From: Hetaerina americana
Lineage: Eukaryota; Arthropoda; Insecta; Odonata; Calopterygidae
Length of the DNA stretch: 64,000 nucleotides
Reading direction: 5' to 3'
Assembly (NCBI GenBank): GCA_022747635.1
Contig: JAKTNV010000008.1
Span: 847,001-911,000, forward strand
The position numbers and the translations under genes were made by a program. Positions 48,209 to 59,044 of this stretch are shown piece by piece. The stretch's first letter is position 1. Every line of letters begins with the position of its first letter. Below the pieces are notes generated by a model. That model did no database searches. It saw nothing but the letters and a program-made list of their open reading frames with translations, and was not told where the DNA came from.

Positions 48209-49021
48209 CAAGAAGAGAATCCTATAGACAATAAAAATAATTAAGAAGAACTCCAATACCGGAGAAAGGCAATACCGCATTGCCTTTCTACCCCACATTA
48301 ACCCGAGGCCTTGATAAGGTCTTTAAAAAAATTGGCACCAAAGTCACTTACTCTAACCGTAACACTCTTCTTACGTGTTAGGGAACCCGAAAGACATAAC
48401 ACCACAGTTAGACAAATCAGGGATTTACGAAATCACTTGCTCACACTGCCAACTCTCCTACATTGGACAGACGAAACATAATCCCAAAATCAGATTTAAG
48501 GAACACATAGCACACTTTAAGAACGGACGTTTCGAAAGATCAGCTGTCGCCAAACACATTTTTGACGCTGAACACTCATAACAACTTAACATTATTAAAA
48601 CCGATACAACACTGTAAACTCGATGCATGTGAGAGTTTACACATTAGCTTAAACAAGAATAAACTTATGAACAATGAACCAGGCATCATCAACAGTTCAC
48701 TTTTTAACTTCGTTAGTCAATTAAAAAATAGGTGGCCCCCTCCTAATAGCCCCTCTTCCCCCACTCCTTCCCTTCGTGACCTCAACAAACGCCCCCCCAC
48801 CTACCGACCATCACTTACCCCCTCCCCCCTTGCCCCTCCAGGTATATATACCCCCCCCCCCCCGACCTGAACACCCACTTGACTTTGGACAGTGCCTGGT
48901 GCATAGTCTTCCAAATTCAAGGCCCCATTTGATTCTCCCCATAGATGGTCACCAGGTGACCGAAATACCGGTATTGGAGTTCTTAATTTTTTTTATTGGC
49001 TATAGGATTCTCTTCTTGTGA
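48209..49021 (+). mobile_element. Penelope-like element, 5'-truncated, with inverted terminal arms
   Basis: About 54-bp imperfect inverted arms (48209-48264 and 48968-49021) flank the unit; both contain CTATAGGATTCTCTTCTTGTG in one or other orientation. Between them, on the + strand: GNPKDITPQLDKSGIYEIT, CSHCQLSYIGQTKHNPKIRF, KEHIAHFKNGRF (GIY-YIG endonuclease, 48387-48560), a post-endonuclease block, a pyrimidine-rich tract with TATATA, and a hammerhead-like motif. The GIY-YIG frame itself is open; the reverse transcriptase is missing. Confidence 0.8.
48940..48975 (+). ncRNA. Hammerhead-ribozyme-like motif (PLE)
   Basis: ATAGAT in place of the CTGANGA box, then a perfect 7-bp stem II (GGTCACC/GGTGACC), GAAA, stem III ATACC/GGTAT, and T at the cleavage position. 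The first core box has mutated, so activity is unlikely. Confidence 0.45.
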
Positions 49022-50900
49022 CAATTTCTTCAACAGCCAATAGCTCCACATCCTCTATTTTGAATATTTCTGCCACTGGCATATAATCTATTTATTGAAA
49101 CTGTCCACTCACTTGGACTTTGTATCATTTAAGAATTGATCCATGCCTTCCATGCAATTGGTTAGTTCTGATTCATTGAATTCAATGCCTAACTTCCTGA
49201 TGGTAGCAGTGATGGCTTTTGTTTTCTCCAGCCTATCTACTAATGGCAAAGTCTTCAGGAATGCCTTTCGATAAACATTCATAAAGTCAACTTGGTCCTT
49301 CTGGTAAAATGGATCAGGCTGGAATGAAAACTTCATTTCATTAATTTTCTAGGTCACATTTCTCATGAAATCGGGTTGAAAGAAAGATTTTAATATTGCT
49401 GTCGTGTTTCTTCAGAACCATTATAAATGAAGAGATTCCATCTTTACATTTGGGGCGTATTTCATCAAAGCCATCAAATGACATCTTAATATCATTCTCC
49501 CTTTGGCAATAATTGCTGAAAATTTTTTGCTCTCAGGCACAGCTCCCTTTCCTCACCATTTCAAATAGCCAATATTTTAACTCCAATTTTTTAACCTCCA
49601 TGGTAGAAGCTCAACACTTGGACCATTGTAAGAGATGATTTTGATGTTCCTCCAAATTTAGGTTCATCCAAGGAAATACCCAAGTCCTTGGATGATGCCT
49701 TTCAAACTTTTTTGGAAGAAAGTTCATGTTAGGATGACCCTGGTTTTCACAGCTCCAGGGTCGTCTGCTATCAACATTACATCAGTCCCTCTGAAGGTTG
49801 GTGTTTTGAGGGGATCATTGATGAATTGCAAATACACTAAATCTTTTCCTGCACCAACTGATGCATCATGTATCTCTCTAAAATTTGCATTAGAGACTAT
49901 GCCTTAACACCTATCCCAATTATTCTGTTACTAGTGTCAATGCCCTAGGTATAAATTTGAAATCGCGATTGGGCATGTGCCCTGTAATATTTCAAAAGTT
50001 CAGGTACTTCATTTGCAAAATGATCAATGCCATCAATTTTATTTTCATAATATTTTGCTATCATTTAAGTTAATCGTACAAATAATTCATGCCCATGAAG
50101 ATCTTCGTTGTTGTAGATTTTTAACTTTTGGATGATTTCGTCACACTTCTCCATTACTGGAGTCTCCAGGATCTTAATCCTGAGGTTGTATTTATTTTTT
50201 CTCTTTCTCCATCAGTCTTGAAGTGTTGAAGACCATTATTTTGGAACACGACCCACGTTGCCATGTTTGAGATATCATGAGCCAGTGTGCTCACAATGTC
50301 CCAGAATCAAATTTCTTCGCAATCTTTTCTCCAAACACATATCTGGGTCCTCTTAAATTCTGTTACACCATGAATAATTGCTGTCCAGCACATCCCCATT
50401 TTCCCAACACTCTCCGAGTCAAAGGCTATCAGCAGCCCTGGGACATCTGTAGTATATTCAATAGTGTTGAGGTGATCTTATTTTTAACCAGGTGTTCAAA
50501 GAAACTCAAATCATGTCAGCTCAAATCCTCATTGCCAGATATCCATCCAAACAATTCAGGACTTGGAGGCAAGCTTCATTAGGTGACATCGCTTGATTGG
50601 ATGGTAAATCTTTGACAGAGGATGTTCTTACATCCCCTATTTATGTAGTCTTGATTCCTCTATGCCATTCTCCTCCACAATATTTGCATATCTCAAGCCA
50701 CAATCTGAAAGGTAGACTAAGGCATCAAAATTCTCACATACTCTAGCTGTGCACAAAATGGAATGGCCCAAACTGTTCACGTAGTAAGCCCATTTCCTGT
50801 CTCAAACACTCTCTTTACGTCTGAACTGAAATGGCTAGGCTTGATAGAGAGATGAACTTTGTCTTTTGAATCGAATAAGTCCTTCAGCTACTTATTCTGA

Positions 50901-52275
50901 AATATTAATCATTGAAACTCAGTTCTTCCTTTTTGTTCAAAAAAAGATTTTTATATTGCTGTTTTAAATCCTAATCCAGACAATAATATGTTCTGTTGAA
51001 GGAATAGACTAGAGATATAGAGTACTATTACAGATATTGAGCAATATGGATGTGCTCAAAGTATTGATTTATATGTATAAAATAAATATAAATATAATTC
51101 TCAACATTACTTTCAATAAAATATTTGAAGGGCATGTACTTGTCCCCAAGGATACACTGACTTACGATGAATACCAAACTGATGTTAATCAGCATTATAT
51201 AAAAGATTCATGGATAACAGGCAATGATTTTGTTCAATTTGCTGTAACCATTTACATGCATACAATTTTCGTTTTATTAAATGCGCTAAGAAATATCCTT
51301 AATTATACGTACTGGTGAAAAATTTCTGCACTAATATTAGCCTATAATATTTTGTGAAAACTTTCTTCTGTATGGTCACTGAAATGTTTCCTTCAAACTG
51401 TGGTTGAGACAATTTCTATTTTAAAATTACTTAACTTATACTATGATATAAATCACATGTACATAGCAATAAAGCATTTTTCCTGGTGTGCAATTATGAA
51501 TAGGAGCCAACATTATTTTCAGATGTTGCATACATGATTTGATAGAATTGTCTTGCATTTGCATGGTATAAGTTTTAGTAATATTCTTTTGTGTTTGTTT
51601 TAAAAGCTTATCAAATAATGAAACAGGACTCCACATACATAAGAAGGCAAACTGTCATTTTGCTAAGGTAGTGGCCAATAGAGTGGTATAAGGCCTTGGC
51701 ATAGCGTCTAAAAAGGGCTAACCCTATTTGAACAATATTTATTATTTTATGAAAATCAAGCCACAGTGATCATTTAATTTCAAATGACTCCACACATCAC
51801 TGTTCCCAAAATGCACTGACATATATTCTATGATACATCATCTCCGAAACATTCCACCCACCCCAAATAATTACAACATTGAACTTAAAAACAGAAGCCA
51901 TAACCTCAAACACTGGTTTCACCGAGAGTTTGGAAGAAAAATAGTAATAAATTAAATCTCCAACTTACACTTACCAAAACCAACTGACACCAGATTGTGT
52001 TTTCTTGCATTTCTCAACAACAGCCAACTAAAAATTAGTATCAAATAGCATCCCAACCTCCTTAAGAGCAGCCTTTCGTCCACACCTGACCCTTTCCAAA
52101 CTCCTCTGTAATGGCAAGGATGCCCATGATAAATTGTTAAAACGAGGAATTTATTAATTAAAACAACGAATACAAGACAATCTCTATTGGCCACACTGGC
52201 AGAAACAAACACTAGTAATACCATAGTATAATTAGAAAATTTAATTGAATGAGAACTACTCCAACCAACCTCAGT
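50901..52275. other. Intergenic, no gene recognised
   Basis: A 93-residue + strand ORF at 51037-51318 is hydrophobic towards its end but matches nothing I recognise. The rest is AT-rich. Confidence 0.4.
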
Positions 52276-53455
52276 CACCTGCGGGCTGTCGTTGAGTGAG
52301 AACACCGTTTTTAGTGAAGCAAGTTTTTTGTCCGCGTCGAAAAACAAAATGAATCTGAATTTAGAGCAACGTTATTCCGTGAGGTTTTGTGCGAAACTCG
52401 GGAAAACGGCAACTGAGACCCTCGATATAATCAAGCAGGCTTATGTGGACACTGCCTTAAGCCGTTCCACAGTATTTGAGTGGTACAAGTTGTTTAAAGA
52501 GGGTAGGGAGCTCGTTGAAGACGACTATCGCCCCGGACGGCCGTCGACGGCAAGAACCGACACTAATGTGGACAGAGTCAGAGGACACTGCTGAACACAG
52601 ACCGACGCTTAACCAGTGAAGAAATTGCAGACCAGTTGTGTCTGTCTGCATCCAACGTCCAATGCATTATTTCACAGGATTTGGCCCTGCGCCAAGATGG
52701 TGCCGAAAATTCTGAGTGTCGACCAACAGGCAACGCGTGTGCGCATTTCCGAAGAAGTGTTAGCCAATTTGCACCGAGATGAAAATTGTTTGGACAATGT
52801 GATAACTGGTGATGAATCATGGGTTTTTCAATATGACCCCGAAACGAAAAGACAATCCGCGGAATGGCACACTTCCGCGTCCCCACGTCAAAAAAGGCTC
52901 GCATGAGCAAATCAAAACGATGTTGATTGTGTTTTTCGACCGTCATGGAGTGGTTCCCAAGGCGTTTGTCCCACCAGGGGAGACTGTGAATGCGAACTTT
53001 CACGTGCAGGTGCTCATCCGCCTCCGAGAACGCGTGAAAAGAGTCCGACCGGCCATCGCAAACTGCTGGGTGCTTCATCATGACAACGCGCCGTGCCATG
53101 TCGCGCCCGCCGTCAGACAGCTCCAGGCCAAATACGGCGTTGCCACGTTGCCGCACCCGCCCTATTCTCCCGATCTGGCACCACCGGACTTATTCTTCCC
53201 CCTGATGAAAAGACAGCTCAAGGGACGACGTTTTGACTCGATAAAGGCCGTTCAAGAGGCTTCGACGAGGGTCATCAACGGCATCCCCAAAGAAAATTTC
53301 CAGCGGGCGTACGGGGAATGGGAGCAACGTTATACTAAGGGTATAGCAGCTCAAGGAGCATACTTTGAAGATTATTAAGTCGATGTAAGTATATCGTCAA
53401 TAAAATTCTTGTAAAAAAATCAGTCCTACCACTTTTGGGTGGGACCCTGTATATT
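52276..53455 (+). mobile_element. Mariner transposon, near full length, frameshifted
   Basis: The ORF begins at 52349 (MNLNLEQRYSV). First helix-turn-helix, then DDYRPGRPSTARTD (52515-52560), second helix-turn-helix in a shifted frame (RRLTSEEIADQLCLS), DNVITGDESWVFQYDP (first Asp), WVLHHDNAPCH (second Asp) and PPYSPDLAPPDLFF (third Asp). The last two are separated by 34 residues (DD34D, mariner proper). At least three frameshifts break it. The right end runs to GGGTGGGACCCTGTA near 53455; a matching left terminal repeat was not found. Confidence 0.9.
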
Positions 53456-54329
53456 CCCCTGGAAAATCTTATGTCGACTAGGAGGTGACGACCATAAGAA
53501 AACGCTCTCCTCTTTGCCATTTCGCAGCTATATCGCGTGCACTGTGATGCATCTAATTCCGATGGCTTTCGTCTGCACGTGCGCCTGTCTGATACGCCAC
53601 GTTCGGGACTCGACTGGGTATCATCGAAGGTGGGGTCGGAGTCCCTCTCGCCGGGAGCGGTTGTCTTTCCCTCTCCTCCTTCGCAATTCGGCGATGGGTC
53701 GGTGGCGTGTTTCGACCGAACGGCTGGGCCTCGACCAAGGCTGCCGAGCGTTTCGCAGGACTTTAAACACATTTAACATCAGCATTTTGTTCGTGCCACG
53801 CACGAAACCAATCGTTCACCACAGACGTCTGAATAGGGTTTGCCCGACTGCGGCGGGCTTCACGTGGGATTTGGTAAAAGGGGTGGGTGAAAGGGAAAGA
53901 GAAAGTCTCAATTTAACCTCTGTGAAGCTGCACTTGAACCTCAATGGAGCCTCTTGGCAAATCGTAGTGTGAATAGTTGTTTCAAAGAGAGAGTTAAGAG
54001 GGGAGACGAGCAAGTAAGGGACAAGAGGACACCGAAAAGCAGAACCCGTCGCTTATTGCCAGGAGACGATGGCGTGTGGATCTCGCCCCACCCCTCCCCG
54101 GTCGACCTTCCTTCTTCCTAAGTCCTAACTGAACGGCGAAGGGGAGAGCATTGCGAGCGATACTATTGCTATCTATTCACCGCTTTTTCACCGCTGTGAT
54201 CCGCAGCGAATTTCTTCGCTCCATCGAGAGGCCATCTTCGTACGACACACAGTGGCACCTTGGTTCCTTAAAATGTATTCTAATTTATGGCGTTGGCAAC
54301 GCAGAAGAGTGTATGCCGAGCCGAATGAA
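53456..54329. other. GC-rich segment, no gene recognised
   Basis: Long overlapping ORFs on both strands (53335-53972) look like by-products of high GC content and CpG; none shows a known motif. Could be a CpG-rich promoter or non-coding exon. Confidence 0.3.
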
Positions 54330-55045
54330 ATGATACAAAGTAATAAGACATAATGCAAAATGAAAAGGTACAAAGAAAGGCTGCCAGATATGTACTTGGG
54401 AAGCAGGAATAGGAGGATGGAGAGTGTGACTGAAATGTTAAAAAAGGTGGGCTTTACAAAGTAGAAGAAAAATAAGCAGACGATATGCAATGTTCCACAT
54501 CTTGAAGGGAGAGAAAGCTTGGGTAGAACTAAAGAAAAAGGCGGGAAACACAAATTATATAGGGAGAAATGACCAATAATTCAAGGTAAAATGGCGGGCA
54601 CAAAGAATTAATTTAAAAAAATTTAATTTCTTAATGAAACAATTGTTGATTGGAACTGTTTACCTGCAAAACTATTCGGGCCCTTTCCTAACAGGGTAAA
54701 TAATTTTAACAAAAGATGTAAAAAATGCATGTAAACTTAGATTGATGTGTTGTGTAAAATTGTATGTGACAGCTTAGTTTTGATATTTTTCTGGTTGATT
54801 GTGAAACTGATATCGATAAGGTGGGAATTTTCTTTTTTGTGCTAGAGATCGGTGCTTGGATGTTTCCTTTAAGAATATTGTTTTTTTCTGACTGTTTTTA
54901 TTCATTATCTTTTGTGATACTGTTTGGATTTGAGATGTCATGTTATTTTTCCGAGGGAAGTTTGATTGCAATACATGCGACTTGTGTGTCACCTGACATC
55001 GTCTATCTGCACTCGTGAGTTTTAATAATTATAATAATAATACAG
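54330..55045 (+). mobile_element. LINE C-terminal fragment with microsatellite tail
   Basis: Translation (frameshifted) gives VQRKAARYVLGKQE, SVTEMLKKVGF, RRYAMFHILKGERAW and NETIVDWNCLPAKLFGPFPN, the end of a jockey/CR1-type ORF2. About 250 bp later an ATAATAATAAT tract (55028-55042) fits a LINE tail. Confidence 0.65.
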
Positions 55046-55953
55046 AGGTCATTAGCAATTACGTTCTCCAATTGCAGAAAATTTTGATTAGGGTAAGAAT
55101 TGTTTTCTCTTCCTTGTTGAGAAAGAATGTGTTGGGGCTACTTGAAGGTCTTAAAGAATTTTAATCACAACGCGAAGTCACGCCTTACAATTGATCGTAA
55201 ATTAAGTTGTTGTTTATTGTAATTATGAGATTCATAACATATCGAATCATAAAATGGCACTCCGTATGTGAAAATTTAAAAATTAATTCACGTCATAGTT
55301 TCCTTTTGTTCCTGCTGGAGACAAAACACGAAGCACTTCACGAAGGCAAAAATGTTTCATTTCCGCGAATAAATTCAATTTCAATTAATACATTTCTGGT
55401 ATTCATTTTTTAAGGAGCCAAATCTGTTTTAGCCTCTCCCACAATGCAATTCGGCAGAAGACGGATCCCTAATTTTTCAGTGACGCCACTGACTCACTGA
55501 GCAAATTCTCCGCGAGCTCTTAAATGTTCCATAATTCATTGTCTCTCATTAAATACATTTTACACCGCGGTCTACATATACTCGCTGTTTCTGCATTAAT
55601 TCATGAGAGCAGGCGTTCTTACTGGTAAACACGCACGATCACGCATCCCTAACCCAACTTCACCAGCGCACTTGAAATGATGTGCACTGGGCTGGTCACG
55701 CACTCCGCAGCATGGCGATTCTTCCCATTCATTCTCCTCGCAGACAACCAGGCATCTCACTCCCAGGGCCATGACCACGTGGACGAGATACTTACGAGAG
55801 ATTGCCCAATGCATAGAATCACCGAAAGGATTCCACCTCTCCTCCTACATGGGCCCAGCAAGTCACCGCTAGTGTGTGTGGCAGGGGGTGACACGCCAGG
55901 CAGCAGACTTGTATTTTGAATATTTTTCCCTTAGCGCGGGCGGACAATATCAT
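55046..55953. other. Intergenic, no gene recognised
   Basis: Small ORFs at 55207-55919 show no motif. Confidence 0.45.
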
Positions 55954-55964
55954 TCTGATCCCTT
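55954..55964. repeat. Target-site duplication, left
   Basis: TCTGATCCCTT, identical to 59337-59347 on the other side of the LINE. Confidence 0.8.
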
Positions 55965-56068
55965 TTTTTTATTAAGGTAATCTACCGGTTAAGGTAGGTT
56001 TTTCGATGGACACAACTACCAAACAAATATTTTGTGACTACTAACAAAACACAACCCTAAATTCTACT

Positions 56069-57901
56069 CTACACCAGGTCCCTCTTCATCTCTGAGTACT
56101 TTCTTCCGCCCTTCATCCCGTCCAACATCCCTATCCTGTTCCTTCCCTTTCCTCTTTTGCCCAACATTCTACCCTCTATCACAGTCTTCAACATCCCACT
56201 GCCGGTCAACACCCCCTTCATCCACTTTTCCTGCCTCCATAGGATTGCTCCCAACAAACCCCTCTCTTCGCCCACCATACCAAGTACTTCCTCATTTGTT
56301 TTCTTCTCTGTCCATTTCACCTTCTCCATTCTTCTCCACACCCACATTTCAAAAGCCTCCAGTCTACGTCTATCCTCCTGCTTCAATGACCACGTTTCCG
56401 CGCCGTACATAGCTACGCTCCATATCAAAGTTTTTACGAGTATTTTCTTAACATCCTTACTCAAAGTCCCCGTCATCAACTCCCTCCTCCTCGTGAAAGC
56501 CTCTTTGCCTAGCGCAATTCTTCTCCTTACGTCCCTACTACTTTGACCGTGTTGGTCCAAAACACTACCGAGATACGTAAACTGTTCTACCTGCTCTAGT
56601 TTTTGCCCTCCTATTTTAATTTTAAGCTTGCCCTTTTTCTTTCTAGAAAATCGCATAACCTTTGTTTTATTAATGTTGATTCTCATCCCATACCTGTCGC
56701 ACTGAATTTCCAATTCACTCAGCAATGCTTGCAGCCCCTTGGCTGACTGACAAACTAAAGCTTGGTCATCAGCAAACCTAACTGATTTTACGAATTCCCC
56801 GCCCACTTTCATTCCTACCTCGAGTTCTTCCCATGCCTCTTTAATAATTTCCTCTGCATACAGGTTGAACAGCAACGGTGATAATGGGCAACCCTGCCTT
56901 ACACCCCTTCCTAACACTGCCCATCCTGACTCCCCGTTTCCCACCCGCACCTGAGCAGTCTGAGACATGTACAGGTTGCGGATTAGCCTCCTTTCCCTCC
57001 AATCTATTCCTATTTTCTGCACTATACTCATTAGTTTTTCCCAATTCACTCTATCAAACGCTTTTTCGAAATCTACGAAACAGGCAAATACCTCCTGGTT
57101 GTGTTCTATATTCCTCTCGATTAATAATCTCATTACTGCAACGGCATCACGCGTACCTCTCCCCTTTCTAAACCCAAACTGATCATCCCCTAAGTAATCA
57201 TTTGCCCTACTCTCTATCCGTTTGTTTATGATCCTGAGAACAACTTTAGCTGCGTGGGATATCAAACTAATTGTCCTATAGTCCTCACATGACGTGGCCT
57301 TTACCTTTTTCGGAATAGGAACTAAAACTGATCTCACAAAGTCTTCCGGCCAGATTCCCTCCTCATAAATGCTACGGATCAGCCCATATAGCCTCTTCCT
57401 CCCACATTTTCCTAAGCATTTTAAAAGTTCCACGGGAATGTTATCTACCCCCACGGCCTTATTTAGTTTCATCTCCCTTAATGCCCTTTTTATCTCATTG
57501 TCTAGTATGCCTGGACCTAAGCTGTCTTCCTCTACGTCATTTTCTTTTCCAATGTCTAACTGTGTTGGTCTGAGTTCTTTACTATACAGTTCTTCTATAT
57601 ACTCCTTCCATCTCTCTTGGATCTTTCCTGCGTCAACTATTACCTTACCCGCCTTATCTCTAACTATTAGCATAGCTCTTCCTTTCTTACTTCCCGATAA
57701 CGATTTAACTTTGCTGTACAGCGCACCGATTTCACCCTTCCTCTGGAGACTTTCCATATCCTCGCACTGCGTCTTCCACCATGCGTCTTTTGCCTTATTT
57801 GTTGCCCGCCTCAATTTATTGTTCAATTCTTTGTACTTCATTTTGCCTAATTCTGTATTTATATTCTTCCATTTTCGCCGCTCATCCATCTTTGTAATCA
57901 T
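56069..57901 (-). CDS. LINE reverse transcriptase domain (C-terminal half of a broken ORF)
   Basis: 610 residues in the same frame as the endonuclease. Blocks in order: [58 protein letters not shown] (first catalytic Asp), [26 protein letters not shown] (FADD catalytic box), YLGSVLDQHG, then a C-terminal part with WSLKQEDRRRLEAFEMWVWR. All core motifs look intact. The first Met lies 15 nt downstream of the TAG, but the natural protein begins in the endonuclease. Confidence 0.92.
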   Translation of the reverse strand: MITKMDERRKWKNINTELGKMKYKELNNKLRRATNKAKDAWWKTQCEDMESLQRKGEIGALYSKVKSLSGSKKGRAMLIVRDKAGKVIVDAGKIQERWKEYIEELYSKELRPTQLDIGKENDVEEDSLGPGILDNEIKRALREMKLNKAVGVDNIPVELLKCLGKCGRKRLYGLIRSIYEEGIWPEDFVRSVLVPIPKKVKATSCEDYRTISLISHAAKVVLRIINKRIESRANDYLGDDQFGFRKGRGTRDAVAVMRLLIERNIEHNQEVFACFVDFEKAFDRVNWEKLMSIVQKIGIDWRERRLIRNLYMSQTAQVRVGNGESGWAVLGRGVRQGCPLSPLLFNLYAEEIIKEAWEELEVGMKVGGEFVKSVRFADDQALVCQSAKGLQALLSELEIQCDRYGMRININKTKVMRFSRKKKGKLKIKIGGQKLEQVEQFTYLGSVLDQHGQSSRDVRRRIALGKEAFTRRRELMTGTLSKDVKKILVKTLIWSVAMYGAETWSLKQEDRRRLEAFEMWVWRRMEKVKWTEKKTNEEVLGMVGEERGLLGAILWRQEKWMKGVLTGSGMLKTVIEGRMLGKRGKGRNRIGMLDGMKGGRKYSEMKRDLV

Positions 57902-57913
57902 CTCATCCGTGAT

Positions 57914-59044
57914 CTATGGTTTCCTAGTCCTTTTAGCGTTAACGGTTCCAATAGTGTCTTTTGCGGCTTTAGACAACCCTTTTTTGATCATTTCCCATTT
58001 TTCTTCGATAGTAATAAGCCCTTTACCATCCTCCATTATTTTCTCTATCGCCTGTTTGTGTTCCTTCCTTTTCAACCCATTTAATGCTTCTACATTCCAC
58101 TTTCTAACTCGCCGCCCCTGCCTTATCTTTTTGAAACGTACGCTACATTTCATAACAACTAAATTGTGGTCTGAGTCCGCATCCGCTCCCGGAAAGCTGT
58201 GGGAATTTATCACACTATTCCTAAACCTGTGTCTAACCAGGATATAATCTAGCTGATATCTTCCTGAGTCACCTGGCATTTTCCATGTATACCTGCGTCT
58301 TTTGTGGTGTCTAAACCAGGTGTTGGTGATGACTAACCCCTGTCTCCTGCAGAACTCAACTGCTTTCTCCCCGCGGTCATTCCTCGTGCCTAAACCGTAG
58401 TCACCCACCTCATCACCATCTCTTCCTTCGCCTACCGTCGCATTCATATCCCCCATCACTATCAAATGTTTCCCTGCTGGAACACACGCGATCATGTCCT
58501 CTAACTGATCGTATATCTTATCGACCTCTTCTTCCTTATGGTTGCTCGGTGGCATGTATACCTGAATAATAACTAAGTTCGTCGGTTCTGCTTTTATCTC
58601 CACTAGTAGTATTCTATCCGTTACCTGCTCTATGTTGACTACGCTTCTTCCTACCTCTTCATTTAATACTATGGCAACCCCTCGTTGGCTCTCGTCCCCA
58701 CCGCTGTATATTATTCTATACTTATCACTCCAGTAATCCCCGCTATCTTTCCATCTCACCTCGCATAGACCTAAAATATCTATATTTCCCCTTTCCATCT
58801 CTCGCTTAACATTCTCCAATTTCCCTGTCCTCATCATTGTCCTAACATTCCACGTTCCTATTCTAACTAATTTGGTTTTCTTCTCCTGCGTCTTCTGTCC
58901 TGCTGCTGCTGGTTTTCCCTTGCAAGGGTTTCGTGGGATGACGACCGCGGAAGCCTTGCCTCCCCCGCTGCCGGGCACGACACACGGCCGATTGGGCCGA
59001 GCCCCGTGGTTGCCAGGACTCAAAATATCTCTATTGTCCATCAT
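57914..59044 (-). CDS. LINE endonuclease domain (N-terminal half of a broken ORF)
   Basis: 376 residues of an apurinic-type (exonuclease-endonuclease-phosphatase) nuclease. Motifs: IGTWNVRTM near residue 63, LGLCEVRWK, IVMGDMNATVGEGRDG, YQLDYILV and ADSDHNLVVMK, covering the catalytic Asn, Glu, Asp and His positions. It nicks target DNA to prime reverse transcription. The ORF ends at TAG (57914-57916), directly in frame with the reverse transcriptase. Two older copies (8219, 9589) have Trp at this codon. Confidence 0.9.
   Translation of the reverse strand: MMDNRDILSPGNHGARPNRPCVVPGSGGGKASAVVIPRNPCKGKPAAAGQKTQEKKTKLVRIGTWNVRTMMRTGKLENVKREMERGNIDILGLCEVRWKDSGDYWSDKYRIIYSGGDESQRGVAIVLNEEVGRSVVNIEQVTDRILLVEIKAEPTNLVIIQVYMPPSNHKEEEVDKIYDQLEDMIACVPAGKHLIVMGDMNATVGEGRDGDEVGDYGLGTRNDRGEKAVEFCRRQGLVITNTWFRHHKRRRYTWKMPGDSGRYQLDYILVRHRFRNSVINSHSFPGADADSDHNLVVMKCSVRFKKIRQGRRVRKWNVEALNGLKRKEHKQAIEKIMEDGKGLITIEEKWEMIKKGLSKAAKDTIGTVNAKRTRKP

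Larger units (their letters stand above)
46090..50900 (-). pseudogene. NACHT (NLR-like STAND NTPase) gene with ankyrin-like C-terminus, decayed
   Basis: Reading the minus strand across several frames: CDEIIQKLKIYNNEDLHGHE near 50090-50150, ADDPGAVKT at 49742-49768 (P-loop GxxGxGKT with Gly to Val), TWVFPWMNLNLEEH, then FDGFDEIRPKCKDG at about 49437-49478 (Walker B, some 90 residues later), NIKIFLSTRFHEKCD (the T-S/T-R-P position of NACHT proteins), and QPDPFYQKDQVDF. Far downstream come HDYAEGYF near 47160 (compare HRTFAEYFV in relatives) and NALVKSAESDNLGVLQFIWE (46440-46520), an ankyrin-like repeat. This is the layout of arthropod NACHT-ankyrin proteins. Many stops and frameshifts plus two PLE insertions show it is dead here. 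The exact start is unclear. Confidence 0.65.

Noticed and set aside
52578..53156. 192-residue minus-strand ORF
   Set aside because: It lies exactly antisense to the mariner transposase, which carries the recognisable DD34D motifs on the + strand.
53439..53972. 177-residue + strand ORF in GC-rich DNA
   Set aside because: No domain, start context or splice support; equally long ORFs exist on the other strand because of the base composition.
57369..58247. 292-residue + strand ORF
   Set aside because: Antisense shadow of the LINE endonuclease-RT frame, with Ser/Leu/Phe-rich composition as expected from such a shadow.
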